The notes beneath the pieces are model-generated. The model saw only the letters and a list, made by a program, of their open reading frames with translations. It ran no database searches and had not been told where the DNA came from. From Rhizobium sp. 9140 (lineage in GTDB: Bacteria; Pseudomonadota; Alphaproteobacteria; Rhizobiales; Rhizobiaceae): 64,000 nt of DNA. The position numbers and the translations under genes were made by a program. The stretch is from positions 1,863,501 through 1,927,500 of the forward strand of contig NZ_FJUR01000001.1 in assembly GCF_900067135.1 (NCBI RefSeq). The letters are read 5' to 3'. Positions within the stretch are counted from its first letter, which is position 1; each line of letters opens with the position of its first letter. This document shows, piece by piece, positions 26,529 through 35,556 of the stretch.

Positions 26529-27377
26529 ATGGATACGACGCCGTTTCCCCCCTATGAGCCGAACGGGCCGAACGACGACGAGGCCCGCGGGCCGCGCCTG
26601 CGGGAGATCCCGCTACGTCTGCTCATACCCAACCTGATCACGGTGCTGGCCATCTGCGCCGGCCTCACCGGCGTGCGGCTGGCCTTCGAAGGGCGGTTCG
26701 AGCTGGCGGTGGCCATGGTGCTGGTGGCGGCTTTTCTCGATGGCGTCGATGGGCGCATCGCGCGTCTCTTGAAGGCCACCTCGAAATTCGGTGTGCAGAT
26801 GGATTCGCTCGCCGATATCGTCAATTTCGGCGTCGCCCCGGCACTGGTGCTGTTCGCCTATGTGCTGGACGAGGCCAAGTCGATCGGCTGGATCGCCGCC
26901 CTGATCTACGTCATCGCCGCCGGCCTGCGTCTTGCGCGGTTCAACGTGATGGCCGAGCGCGACATCAAGGCGAAGTGGCAGTCGGAATATTTCGTCGGCG
27001 TTCCCGCGCCGGCCGGCGCCATGCTGGTGCTGCTGCCGGTCTATCTCGGCCTCATCGGTGTCGAGCCCAGCCGCACCATGGGCCTCGTCTTCTCGGCCTA
27101 TACGCTGCTCATCGCCTTCCTGCTCGTCAGCCGTCTGCCCGTATGGTCCGGCAAGTCGGAAAATCGCGTTCGCCGCGATCTCGTTCTCCCGGTCATCTTG
27201 GCCGTGGTCATCTATGTCGCGACCCTGATGAGCTTCACCTGGGAAACCATGGTCATCACCGCCATCGCCTATCTCGCCACACTCCCCTTCGGTGCCCGCG
27301 CCTGGAAAAAGAAGTACGGCAGCAAATGGCCGGAGCACCCGGAGGGTGTGCGGGACGACGGCCTGCCGGGGCAATGA
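26529..27377 (+). CDS. pssA: CDP-diacylglycerol-serine O-phosphatidyltransferase
   Basis: Integral membrane enzyme of 282 residues that makes phosphatidylserine, the substrate of Psd. The CDP-alcohol phosphotransferase motif is complete: DGVDGRIAR...SKFGVQMDSLAD with its conserved aspartates (about 75-99). About seven or eight hydrophobic helices follow the IPNLITVLAICAGLTG opening. The N-terminal 30 residues are hydrophilic. It is placed with psd as in other Rhizobiales, so the phosphatidylethanolamine pathway is encoded in consecutive steps. The start lies after CCGAGGACC. Confidence 0.95.
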   Translation: MDTTPFPPYEPNGPNDDEARGPRLREIPLRLLIPNLITVLAICAGLTGVRLAFEGRFELAVAMVLVAAFLDGVDGRIARLLKATSKFGVQMDSLADIVNFGVAPALVLFAYVLDEAKSIGWIAALIYVIAAGLRLARFNVMAERDIKAKWQSEYFVGVPAPAGAMLVLLPVYLGLIGVEPSRTMGLVFSAYTLLIAFLLVSRLPVWSGKSENRVRRDLVLPVILAVVIYVATLMSFTWETMVITAIAYLATLPFGARAWKKKYGSKWPEHPEGVRDDGLPGQ

Positions 27378-27402
27378 GCTCGGCGGCGGATGGCGGCATG
27401 CG

Positions 27403-28305
27403 TTACAAGGGGTGAAGCACAGCCCGAGCCGTATCGACCACGGCCCGTGTCAACGCGGTCAGCTGGTCGGCCGCAAGCCGGTTGATCTGCCAGAACAGTG
27501 GCACATCCAGCGGGGTATCCGGGATAAGCTCGACCAGCCGGCCGCTGGCCAAGTGCTCGCCGACGAGGATCTCCGGGTTCATGCCCCATCCCATTCCTGA
27601 GAGGCTCGCCTCCACGAAGCTCTGCGTGGAAGGCAGCCAGTGCGTGGGACACACCGGCTCCTCGCCGAGCGTCTGCCGGAGCCACCGGCTCTGAAGCCGG
27701 TCCTTCTGGTTAAAGGTCATTGCTGGCGCCTGGGCCAAGGCGGTTGCGGTCAGGCCCTGCGCAAAATATCGCTCCACGAAATCCGGGCTCGCTGTCGCGC
27801 GATACCGCAAGGCGCCCAGCGGTGTCCGGCGACAGCCGGAAACCGGCGCCTCCAGCGACGTCACGGCCGCCAGCACGCGCCCCTGTTGCAGCCACTCCGC
27901 CGTATGGTCCTGATCGTCCACCGCGATGTTGAGGAGATGCGGCGATGCGCGGGAGAATGTCGATGCCGCCGTCAGGAACCAGGTGGCGAGGCTGTCGGCA
28001 TTGGTGGCGACGTGCAGGGTGATCCGCGCGCCGGGCAACAGCGGATCGGCAAGGGCCGGCAGGTGGGTGAAAAGCTCGCTCTCCAGCATGCCCACCGTCT
28101 CCATGTGCCGGCAGAGCCACGTCCCCTTTTCCGTCGCCGTGCAAGGCGAGCCGCGAATGACCAGCGCCGTTCCCAATCGCTCCTCCAGCGTCTTCACCCG
28201 TTGCGAAACGGCAGACGGCGTGACGTTCAGCAGGCGTGCCGCCTTTTCGAAACTGCCTGTCTGCACGACGGCAGACACCGCCCGAAGCGAGATATAGTCG
28301 AGCAT
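27403..28305 (-). CDS. argP: ArgP/LysG-type LysR transcriptional regulator
   Basis: LysR-family regulator of 300 residues: N-terminal winged helix (SFEKAARLLNVTPSAVSQRVKTLEERLG, about 18-45) and a two-lobed effector domain. It diverges from a LysE-family exporter gene, the standard pairing in which lysine or arginine bound to ArgP/LysG controls export of the same basic amino acids. The ATG follows AAGGACAG. The intergenic gap has a near-perfect 22-base inverted repeat that is a good operator candidate. Confidence 0.9.
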   Translation of the reverse strand: MLDYISLRAVSAVVQTGSFEKAARLLNVTPSAVSQRVKTLEERLGTALVIRGSPCTATEKGTWLCRHMETVGMLESELFTHLPALADPLLPGARITLHVATNADSLATWFLTAASTFSRASPHLLNIAVDDQDHTAEWLQQGRVLAAVTSLEAPVSGCRRTPLGALRYRATASPDFVERYFAQGLTATALAQAPAMTFNQKDRLQSRWLRQTLGEEPVCPTHWLPSTQSFVEASLSGMGWGMNPEILVGEHLASGRLVELIPDTPLDVPLFWQINRLAADQLTALTRAVVDTARAVLHPL

Positions 28306-28396
28306 CGTTAGCTGTCCTTCATCGTGGTTAGAATATTTAACTATCCTAATCCGATGGTGAAAGCTATCGAGGCTCACGCCACCTCGGGAGAGATCG
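28306..28396. promoter_or_regulatory. divergent argP/argO control region with operator-like repeat
   Basis: An AT-rich gap of 91 bases. TTAGAATA (28328-28335) and TATCCTAA (28342-28349) form an inverted repeat with seven of eight bases paired around a six-base spacer, a layout consistent with LysR-type binding. Promoters for both genes must lie here. Confidence 0.5.
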
Positions 28397-29032
28397 ATGC
28401 CGCCTGCCGCACTGCTCGACGATATGACCGTGGGCGCCTTTACGACCGGCCTCGCAATGGGCCTTACTCTCATCGTCGCCATCGGCGCGCAGAACGCCTT
28501 CGTGCTGCGACAGGGTCTTCGCAACGAGCATATCCTCGCCGTCTGCCTCGCCTGCGCGGTGTCCGATGCTGCCCTGATCGCCCTGGGTGTCACGAGCTTC
28601 CGCCAGATTGCGCAGATCCTCCCCGGCATTGATCCGTTCATGCGCTATGGCGGCGCTGCCTTCCTGTTCGTCTACGGCGCGCGCAGCCTGCTGTCGGCCA
28701 TTCGTGCGTCCGGTGCTCTCGATATCGCCGGGCAGACGGGACGCGGCCTCGGCGTCACGCTTGCGACCTGCCTCGCGCTGACCTGGCTCAACCCGCATGT
28801 CTATCTCGACACCGTCATCCTGCTCGGCACCATCTCGACGCGGTTTCCCGGCGCACAGACCGCCTTTGCCATCGGCGCGATGTCGGCTTCCTTCCTGTTT
28901 TTCTTTTCGCTCGGCTATGGCGCGTGTCGCTTGCGCCCGCTTTTCGAGAAGCCGTCGGCGTGGCGCATTCTGGAGGCGATCATCGGCGTGGTGATGTTCG
29001 CGATCGCCCTGCGGCTGGTGATGGGAATGTAG
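28397..29032 (+). CDS. argO: LysE/ArgO family basic amino acid exporter
   Basis: Inner-membrane exporter of 211 residues with six hydrophobic helices. The opening AMGLTLIVAIGAQNAFVLRQGLRNEH is the LysE family signature, and the TWLNPHVYLDTVILLGTIS segment is conserved in the ArgO/LysE branch. It should expel lysine or arginine (and the toxic analogue canavanine in some bacteria) at high internal levels. GGGAGA precedes the ATG. Divergent partner argP supports the assignment. Confidence 0.92.
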   Translation: MPPAALLDDMTVGAFTTGLAMGLTLIVAIGAQNAFVLRQGLRNEHILAVCLACAVSDAALIALGVTSFRQIAQILPGIDPFMRYGGAAFLFVYGARSLLSAIRASGALDIAGQTGRGLGVTLATCLALTWLNPHVYLDTVILLGTISTRFPGAQTAFAIGAMSASFLFFFSLGYGACRLRPLFEKPSAWRILEAIIGVVMFAIALRLVMGM

Positions 29033-29082
29033 CGGCGAAAGTGGCTTTGCCCTGACACACCGCGCAGGCCGCGCCTGCGGTC

Positions 29083-29829
29083 TCAATCCGGCAGGCGGTA
29101 ATCCACGATCCGCTTCTGGCGAACAATGAACAGCTTGCCGGTCTCCGTCTGGTCCGGGCCGACGAGCGGCAGGAGCATGCGGGCGATCTCAGAGGGGTGC
29201 GGAACGGTTTGCGGATCTTCGCCCGGCATGGCCTGCGCCCGCATGGCCGTGCGCGTGCCGCCCGGATCGACCGACAGGATGCGCAAGGGCAGGCGTTGGG
29301 TTTCCCCGGCCCATGTCCGCGCCAGCGCCTCGACGGCCGCCTTGGAGGCGGAGTACGGACCCCAGAACGGCTTGCACGTGTGCGCGGCCGACGAGGAGAG
29401 GATGAGCGCCCGCCCGGCATCCGACTGAACCATCAATGGCTCCACCGTCCGGATCAGCCGCCATGTCGCGGTGACGTTGATGGTCATGACCTTCTCGAAC
29501 ACCTTCGCCTCGACATGGCCGATGGGCGAAATCGTGCCGAGCACGCCGGCATTGGCGACGAGGATATCGAGCCGGCCCCAGCGCGCGTGGATAGCTGCGC
29601 CCAGCCGGTCGATCGCGTCCATGTCGGCCAGGTCGAAAGGTACCAGCGTAACCGGAAGCCCGCCCTCGGCCTTGACCGTATCGTCCAGCTCCTCAAGCCC
29701 GCCGACGGTTCGCGCACAGGCGATCACCTGCGCGCCGGCACGGGCGAGCTCGAGAGCCGTGAAATAGCCGATGCCGCGCGAGGCGCCGGTCACGAGGGCA
29801 ATGCGCCCCTTCAGGTCGATCGGGTTCAT
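29083..29829 (-). CDS. SDR family NAD(P)-dependent oxidoreductase
   Basis: Classical short-chain dehydrogenase of 248 residues. The cofactor motif GASRGIG (about 15-21), NAGVLG (about 93-98), the serine of ILSSSAAH and the catalytic YSASK (about 159-163) are present. The substrate is unknown. It starts three bases after the purF stop and is therefore probably cotranscribed with purF and cvpA, a gene order seen in related rhizobia. Nothing in the sequence ties it to purine synthesis. Confidence 0.92.
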   Translation of the reverse strand: MNPIDLKGRIALVTGASRGIGYFTALELARAGAQVIACARTVGGLEELDDTVKAEGGLPVTLVPFDLADMDAIDRLGAAIHARWGRLDILVANAGVLGTISPIGHVEAKVFEKVMTINVTATWRLIRTVEPLMVQSDAGRALILSSSAAHTCKPFWGPYSASKAAVEALARTWAGETQRLPLRILSVDPGGTRTAMRAQAMPGEDPQTVPHPSEIARMLLPLVGPDQTETGKLFIVRQKRIVDYRLPD

Positions 29830-29832
29830 GCT

Positions 29833-31359
29833 TCAGCCATTGCTCGCCATGACGGACAGCTTGCGCACATTGCTGGTCCCTTCGCGGTCGAGCAGGCGCG
29901 TCGGATAGTCGCCGGTGAAATAATGGTCGGTGAATTGCGGCGCCTTGGGGTTGCGCGGCTCGCCGCCGACGGCGCGGTAGAGACCGTCGATGGACAGGAA
30001 CTCCAGCGAATCCGCGCCTATGAAGGCGCACATGGAAGCGAGGTCCGCATGCTGGTTGGCCAGCAGCTTCTCGGCGTCCGGCGTATCGATCCCATAGAAA
30101 TCCGGATGGTAGATCATCGGGCTTGCAACGCGGATATGCACTTCCAGCGCACCCGCCTCGCGGATCATCTGGACGATCTTCAGCGAGGTCGTGCCGCGCA
30201 CGATGGAATCGTCGATCAGAACGACCCGCTTGCCCTCGATCATCGCGCGGTTGGCGGAATGCTTCAGTTTCACGCCGAAGGCGCGGATCGACTGCGTCGG
30301 CTCGATGAAGGTGCGCCCGACATAATGGTTGCGGATGATGCCGAGTTCGAACGGAATGCCGCTCGCCTGCGCAAAGCCGATCGCCGCCGGGGTGCCGCCA
30401 TCGGGAACCGGGACGACGACATCGGCCTCGACAGGTGCTTCCTTGGCGAGGTTGATGCCCATGTTCTTGCGGGCGACATAGACGTTGCGGCCGCCGACGA
30501 CCGAATCGGGCCGGGCAAAATAGACATATTCGAACAGGCAGAGCCGCTCCGGCATCGGCGCTTCCGCCTTGCGCGATTCGATGCTGATCGAACCGTCTGG
30601 CTGGATCTCGCAGATCACGACCTCGCCGTTCTCGACATCGCGGACGAACTTCGCGCCGATAATGTCCAGCGCGCAGGTTTCGGACGCGAAGATCGGCTTG
30701 CCGTCGAGCTCGCCCATGACGAGCGGGCGGATGCCGTAGGGATCGCGTGCCGCCATCAGCTTGGTGCGGGTGATGGCGAGCATCGAATAGCCGCCCTCGA
30801 CCTGGCGGATCGCATCGACGAACCGCTCGCCGGAGCCGGCATGCTTGGAACGGGCGATAAGGTGGAGCACGACTTCGGTATCCGATGTCGACTGACAGAT
30901 GGCGCCATCGGCGATCAGCTGCCGGCGCAACGTCAGGCCGTTGGTCAGGTTGCCGTTATGCGCAATCGCGATGCCGCCGACCTCGAGTTCGGCAAAGAGC
31001 GGCTGCACGTTGCGCAGCGCCACTTCGCCGGTCGTCGAATAGCGCGTATGGCCGATGCCGATGAAGCCCGGCAGTTTGGCAAGCGTTGCGGGATCCGTGT
31101 AGTGGTCGCCGACGAGACCCATCCGCTTCTCAGTGTAGAACTGCCGCCCGTCGAAGGTGACGATGCCGGCTGCTTCCTGTCCGCGATGCTGGAGCGCATG
31201 CAGGCCGAGCGCCGTCAGCGTGGCTGCGTCCTCATGCCCGAGAATGCCGAAAACGCCGCACTCTTCGTGCAGCGTATCGCCGTCGATCTCGTCGTGGATC
31301 TCGCGCGCACGCAGGCTGGCGGCGGCAGAAGCAGAAGCGTTGGAATCGGGCAGGGTCAT
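29833..31359 (-). CDS. purF: amidophosphoribosyltransferase
   Basis: First committed enzyme of purine synthesis, 508 residues, converting PRPP and glutamine to phosphoribosylamine. A propeptide of 33 residues precedes the nucleophile cysteine in EECGVFGI (C34). The glutaminase half shows HALQHRGQEAAG and HNGNLTN; the phosphoribosyltransferase half shows VVLIDDSIVRGTTS, the PRPP-binding loop. The C-terminal ending LSVMASNG is hydrophilic. A hairpin between cvpA and purF may reduce readthrough from cvpA. Confidence 0.98.
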   Translation of the reverse strand: MTLPDSNASASAAASLRAREIHDEIDGDTLHEECGVFGILGHEDAATLTALGLHALQHRGQEAAGIVTFDGRQFYTEKRMGLVGDHYTDPATLAKLPGFIGIGHTRYSTTGEVALRNVQPLFAELEVGGIAIAHNGNLTNGLTLRRQLIADGAICQSTSDTEVVLHLIARSKHAGSGERFVDAIRQVEGGYSMLAITRTKLMAARDPYGIRPLVMGELDGKPIFASETCALDIIGAKFVRDVENGEVVICEIQPDGSISIESRKAEAPMPERLCLFEYVYFARPDSVVGGRNVYVARKNMGINLAKEAPVEADVVVPVPDGGTPAAIGFAQASGIPFELGIIRNHYVGRTFIEPTQSIRAFGVKLKHSANRAMIEGKRVVLIDDSIVRGTTSLKIVQMIREAGALEVHIRVASPMIYHPDFYGIDTPDAEKLLANQHADLASMCAFIGADSLEFLSIDGLYRAVGGEPRNPKAPQFTDHYFTGDYPTRLLDREGTSNVRKLSVMASNG

Positions 31360-31460
31360 CGCGGTATCACCTTTTTCTCGGCGGGTGCGGTTGGCATATC
31401 GTAGCGCGTCATCGTGTCTTCAACCAGCTTTACTGGCGGAACGGGCAATGAAACGACAAC

Positions 31461-31477
31461 AGCCCGCAAAGCGGGCT
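31461..31477 (-). terminator. hairpin terminator after cvpA
   Basis: Stem AGCCCGC/GCGGGCT (7 bp) with a three-base loop; on the minus strand it is followed by GTTGTCGTTTC. It lies 22 bases past the cvpA stop and about 100 bases before purF. Confidence 0.6.
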
Positions 31478-31498
31478 GGGATGTCTGGCGCAGCAGCG

Positions 31499-32116
31499 TC
31501 AGTTGTTGGTCGTCGGCGAAGCAGGCGCAAGGGCCGGAGCATCGTCCGACGGCACCGGCTCGTTCGGCGGCGTCGTGCCGTCCAGCTCTCCCTCGGGCGT
31601 CGGCTTGCCGGTCAGGCGGTTGACGACGGTGGTGCCGACATCTTCCGGAAGCAGCGCCACCAGCTTGGTGCCAAGATTGTCGAGCAGCGGCTTCGATTTC
31701 GCCTGGATGACCCAGGTCGGCTGCTGCTCGGGCTTCACGATCCAGTTGAAGAACAGCATGGCGACGACGATCAGGAGAACGCCACGCGCTGCACCGAACA
31801 GGAAGCCGAGCGTACGGTCGAGTGCGCCGATGCGGCTGTCGATAATGAAATCCGCAATCCGCATCGTGATGAAGGAGATGATGATCAGGGCGACGAGGAA
31901 GATGACGCCGGCCGAACCGGCCGTGGCGATGGCATCGCTCGTCGTGTACTGCGCCGCGTAGGGCTTCAGATAGGGATAGAGGAAATAGGCCGCTGCTGCG
32001 GCGCCGAGCCAGCTGGCGACCGAAAGCACCTCGCGCGAGAAACCGCGGACCATCGCAAGGACGGCCGAGAACAGCGCGACACCGATCACGATCCCGTCGA
32101 GAATGGTTATGGGCAT
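31499..32116 (-). CDS. cvpA: CvpA family inner-membrane protein
   Basis: Membrane protein of 205 residues with four hydrophobic helices in the first 150 residues (ITILDGIVIGVALFSAVLAMVRG opens the first) and a proline-rich acidic C-terminal tail. CvpA was named for colicin V production; its general role is in envelope homeostasis, and its pairing with purF is widespread. The ATG follows GGAGTAGGA. It sits between radA and purF, with a terminator toward purF. Confidence 0.92.
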   Translation of the reverse strand: MPITILDGIVIGVALFSAVLAMVRGFSREVLSVASWLGAAAAAYFLYPYLKPYAAQYTTSDAIATAGSAGVIFLVALIIISFITMRIADFIIDSRIGALDRTLGFLFGAARGVLLIVVAMLFFNWIVKPEQQPTWVIQAKSKPLLDNLGTKLVALLPEDVGTTVVNRLTGKPTPEGELDGTTPPNEPVPSDDAPALAPASPTTNN

Positions 32117-32312
32117 GGTCGTCCTACTCCGAACAAGCGCCGGGCGGGGTCCGCACCGGGGCATTTGCAGTCACCGCACGTGAGCCCGGTTTCGATCCCT
32201 GTCGGAACCGGACGGAGCATGTATACCGAAACGGCGGCCGTGTCCCGATATGCTTTGGCCCGAGTTCCGCGGGAATGGCCGAGTGGCCGTCTTGCGGTTT
32301 CCCGCCGTCCGA

Positions 32313-33716
32313 TCAATCGTCCTCATCCGTCTGGCGCAGCGCACCCTTGGAACCGGCGATGCGCGCGACCAGATCCGGCAGGCTTTCCATCTCGCCCAAC
32401 ACCATGCCCGAGCCCTTGGGCAAGTCGGGGGAGGCGGACGGCAGGACAGCTTGCGAGAAGCCGAGTTTCTCGGATTCCTTCAGACGCTGGGCCGTATGCG
32501 CAACCGGCCGGATGGCCCCGGACAGGCTGATTTCGCCGAAATAAACGCAATCGGTGGGAAGGGCAAGACCGGCAAGCGAGGAAACCAGTGCGGAAGCGAC
32601 GGCAAGGTCGGCTGCCGGTTCCGCGATACGGTATCCTCCGGCCACGTTGAGATAGACGTCGTGTTGTCCGAGCCGCACGCTGCAATGCGCTTCCAGCACG
32701 GCAAGAATCATCGACAGCCGCGCCGAATCCCATCCGACGACGGCACGGCGCGGCGTTCCGAGCGAGGTCGGCGCCACCAGTGCCTGCACTTCCACCAGCA
32801 CCGGCCGCGTACCCTCCATGCCGGCGAAGACGGCGGCACCCGGCGATTTCGCGTTGCGCTCGCCTAGGAAAAGCTCCGACGGATTGGTGACCTCGCGCAG
32901 GCCCTTGTCGGACATTTCGAACACGCCGATCTCGTCGGTCGGCCCGAAACGGTTCTTGACCGTGCGCAGGATGCGGTAGTGATGCCCCCGGTCGCCCTCG
33001 AAATAGAGCACGGCATCGACCATGTGCTCGACCACGCGCGGGCCTGCGATCTGCCCTTCCTTGGTCACATGGCCGACGAGGACGACGGTTGCGCCGGTCT
33101 GCTTGGCAAACCGGATCATCGCCTGCACGCCGGTGCGCACCTGCGTGACCGTGCCAGGTGCCGAATCGACCACATCGCTCCAGAGCGTTTGGATGGAATC
33201 GACGATGAAGAGATCGGGCCGCTTGCCCTCCGCCACCGTTGCCAGGATGTCCTCGACATTGGTTTCGGCGGCGAGCAGCACGTCGGTATCCGCAGCGCCG
33301 AGCCGCTGCGCCCGCAGCCGCACCTGCGCCACGGCCTCTTCGCCCGAGACGTAGATGATACGATGGCCGTTGCGCGAAAGAGCTGCCGCCGCCTGCATCA
33401 GCACCGTGGATTTGCCGATACCGGGATCACCGCCGATCAGCACGGCCGAGCCGCGTACGAAGCCGCCGCCAAGCGCCCGGTCGAACTCCGAGATGCCGGT
33501 CGTGATGCGCGGCGCATCTTCGGTTTCGCCGGACAACGTGGTCAGCGCCACGGGGCGCCCCTTCTTCGGCGTCTTGCCCGGCCCGCCGCCGATGCCGCCC
33601 AGCGGATCTTCCTCGACGATGGTGTTCCACTGTCCGCAGCCCTCGCACTTTCCCACCCAGCGGGAGGTGACGGTGCCGCAATTCTGGCAGATGAAATTCG
33701 TTCTGGCCTTGGCCAT
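32313..33716 (-). CDS. radA: DNA repair and recombination protein RadA
   Basis: RecA-like branch-migration helicase of 467 residues. It has the N-terminal four-cysteine zinc finger (C10, C13, C24, C27), Walker A GGDPGIGKST (95-104), Walker B LFIVDSIQTLW, the RadA-specific KNRFGPTDEIGVFEM motif, and a C-terminal Lon-protease-like domain. It processes recombination intermediates. Its ATG directly abuts the stop codon of a parE toxin gene (TGAATG), so translation initiation and probably transcription run through the toxin-antitoxin unit. Confidence 0.97.
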   Translation of the reverse strand: MAKARTNFICQNCGTVTSRWVGKCEGCGQWNTIVEEDPLGGIGGGPGKTPKKGRPVALTTLSGETEDAPRITTGISEFDRALGGGFVRGSAVLIGGDPGIGKSTVLMQAAAALSRNGHRIIYVSGEEAVAQVRLRAQRLGAADTDVLLAAETNVEDILATVAEGKRPDLFIVDSIQTLWSDVVDSAPGTVTQVRTGVQAMIRFAKQTGATVVLVGHVTKEGQIAGPRVVEHMVDAVLYFEGDRGHHYRILRTVKNRFGPTDEIGVFEMSDKGLREVTNPSELFLGERNAKSPGAAVFAGMEGTRPVLVEVQALVAPTSLGTPRRAVVGWDSARLSMILAVLEAHCSVRLGQHDVYLNVAGGYRIAEPAADLAVASALVSSLAGLALPTDCVYFGEISLSGAIRPVAHTAQRLKESEKLGFSQAVLPSASPDLPKGSGMVLGEMESLPDLVARIAGSKGALRQTDEDD

Positions 33717-34028
33717 TCAGTCGGTATCGCTTTCGATAAAGGTGGATGCGGAGATTGCCCGGCGGCCGTGGAGGACGCGCGCGATGTTCAGTTCCGTTTC
33801 GGTAACGAAAAAATAGATACAGCGCTCGCGATAGACGAAACACCTGAGGCCGGCAACGAAAGGACGGCTTGTGCCAATCAGGCCGAGGCCTGCCATCCCT
33901 TCGATGTGATTCGTAATGTCGGTTACGAAGGCGTCGGCTGCGACGGCGTTCTCTTCCGCAATGTAGTCAAACGCGTCCGCCAAGTCTCTCAGTGCCCGAC
34001 GGCTCATGTTCAGGCGCCGAGCGAACAT
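33717..34028 (-). CDS. parE: RelE/ParE family toxin
   Basis: Intact toxin of 103 residues. The N-terminus MSRRALRDLADAFDYIAEENAVAADAF and the C-terminal region FVYRERCIYFFV...IARVLHGRR match ParE/RelE-superfamily toxins; ParE members poison gyrase and RelE members cleave mRNA, and which applies cannot be decided here. The start at 34028 overlaps the antitoxin gene by 62 bases and has GGGA upstream; an ATG seven codons later has no site. The stop touches the radA start with no gap. Confidence 0.88.
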   Translation of the reverse strand: MFARRLNMSRRALRDLADAFDYIAEENAVAADAFVTDITNHIEGMAGLGLIGTSRPFVAGLRCFVYRERCIYFFVTETELNIARVLHGRRAISASTFIESDTD

Positions 34029-34272
34029 CTTGTCGTTCCCGTGCGAGTGCGAGGATATGTTTCTTCAGGTCGCCGGCCTTCTCGAACGTTACGTAACGCC
34101 CCGCCTTCAAATCGTCCTCGCCGACCTTGATCAGGCGCCGCAACGCCTCGTCCTCCTCGCGCAGAACCTGAAGTCCGGCGCGAATCACATCGTCTGCGGT
34201 GCGGTAGGCACCGGTTTTCAGCTGCCCTTCGATGAAGGCGCGGTCTTCGTCGCTCAAATGGATGTCAGTCAT
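33967..34272 (-). CDS. parD: ParD family antitoxin
   Basis: Antitoxin of 101 residues with a ribbon-helix-helix DNA-binding N-terminus (MTDIHLSDEDRAFIEGQLKTG then YRTADDVIRAGLQ) and a charged, likely disordered C-terminus that would bind the toxin. A textbook AAGGAG site lies seven bases upstream. It precedes the overlapping parE gene and follows alr by 57 bases. Autorepression by the RHH domain would also influence radA if the three genes share a transcript. Confidence 0.9.
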   Translation of the reverse strand: MTDIHLSDEDRAFIEGQLKTGAYRTADDVIRAGLQVLREEDEALRRLIKVGEDDLKAGRYVTFEKAGDLKKHILALARERQDVRSAPEHEPSGTERLGGRV

Positions 34273-34329
34273 GCTGATCTCCTTTTGTTCTCTTCTAGCG
34301 CATCTCCCGCGGCTTTCCAAGATGCCGCG

Positions 34330-35475
34330 TCAAACTTCCTCGTCGGCCTCGCGATAGGCCCGGTCGTAGCGGTGGCCGAGGCTCGTCAGCAGTTCGTAGC
34401 CGATGGTGCCGCCGGCGCGTGCCACGTCGTCGAGCGCGATGTTGCGCCCGAAGAGTTCGATGTAATCACCTGCACGGACGGCATTTTCCGGCAGGTCGGT
34501 CACGTCGAACAGGCTGAGGTCCATGGTGACGCGGCCGACATGGGGAACCCGGCGGCCATGCAGGAAGCCGTACGCGCCGGACGGTGCGGCCTGCCGCAGC
34601 GCGACACCGCTGCCGGATACCGAGCGGTGGTAGCCATCGGCATAGCCGACCGAGGCGATGGCGATGCGGCTGTCGCGGGCAAAGGCGGCTGTGGCGCCGT
34701 AGCTCGCCGAGCCGCCTTTTTCGACGGACCGCACCTGGATGACCCGCGCCTCCGCCGTCACGACCGGCGTCATCGGGTTGGCCATGCCGCCGACAGCCTC
34801 GCCGCCATAGGTGGCGATGCCGGGGCGGGTCAGGTCGAAATGATAGTCGGGTCCGAGATGCACGCCTGCGGAATTGGCAAGGCTCGCCTCGACGCCCTCG
34901 TATGCGGCGCTGACCGCGCGGAAGGCCGACAACTGCCGGGCGTTCAGCGGATGCGTGGGGTCGTCGGCGCAGGCGAGGTGGCTCATGACCAGCATCGGCG
35001 AGAAGCTTGCCGGGCGTGCCGGGTCGGCGGCAAGCGCCATCGCCTCCTCCATGGAAAGGCCGAGCCGGTTCATGCCGGTGTCCACATGCAGCACGCATGG
35101 ATGATCACCATGCTCGGATAGAGCCGCCATGAAGAAGGCGAGCTGCTCCTCGGAGTTGATGACGGGCACCAGCCCGTTTTCGAAGAACAGAGGCTCGATG
35201 CCGGGCCAGAGACCGGCGAGCACATAGATGCGGCCCTCGGGCACCAGCGGACGAAGATCGACACCCTCTTCGGCATTCGCCACGAAGAAATCGCGCGCTC
35301 CAGCCCGGTAAAGCGTCTCCGCCGCCGCTTCGATCCCGATCCCATAGGCATCCGCCTTCAGCACCGCTGCCGCGCGCGCCTTACCGGAGCGCGCCTTCAT
35401 CTGGCGCCAGTTGTCGGCCAGCGCCTGGAGGTCGATGGTCAGGCGGTTCGCCGCGGCGGAAAAGACGTCGTCCAT
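34330..35475 (-). CDS. alr: alanine racemase
   Basis: PLP enzyme of 381 residues that makes D-alanine for peptidoglycan. The PLP lysine lies in AAAVLKADAYGIG (about 36-48), the substrate-binding tyrosine near PGIATYGGEAVGG, and the second catalytic tyrosine near SVGYADGYHR. The start at MDDVFSAAANRLTIDLQALADNW is preferred because GGGGG precedes it and upstream residues do not look family-like. It is downstream of dnaB, with a terminator between, so it may have its own promoter. Confidence 0.96.
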   Translation of the reverse strand: MDDVFSAAANRLTIDLQALADNWRQMKARSGKARAAAVLKADAYGIGIEAAAETLYRAGARDFFVANAEEGVDLRPLVPEGRIYVLAGLWPGIEPLFFENGLVPVINSEEQLAFFMAALSEHGDHPCVLHVDTGMNRLGLSMEEAMALAADPARPASFSPMLVMSHLACADDPTHPLNARQLSAFRAVSAAYEGVEASLANSAGVHLGPDYHFDLTRPGIATYGGEAVGGMANPMTPVVTAEARVIQVRSVEKGGSASYGATAAFARDSRIAIASVGYADGYHRSVSGSGVALRQAAPSGAYGFLHGRRVPHVGRVTMDLSLFDVTDLPENAVRAGDYIELFGRNIALDDVARAGGTIGYELLTSLGHRYDRAYREADEEV

Positions 35476-35500
35476 GGTGCCCCCAGAAGTTTCCAAAGAA

Positions 35501-35519
35501 CGAGCCTCAGGAAGGCTCG
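35501..35519 (-). terminator. hairpin terminator after dnaB
   Basis: On the minus strand, CGAGCC-TTCCTGA-GGCTCG (6-bp stem) is followed by TTCTTTGG, a short U-rich run. It lies 37 bases past the dnaB stop and before the alr start. Confidence 0.65.
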
Positions 35520-35556
35520 CTCGTCTCGGCGAGATCGCGCAGTTCACTCGCCGCGA

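Noticed and set aside
33717..34272. Toxin-antitoxin pair as a defence island
   Set aside because: No other defence genes, integrase or phage remnants are nearby; a single TA pair among housekeeping genes is not evidence for an island.
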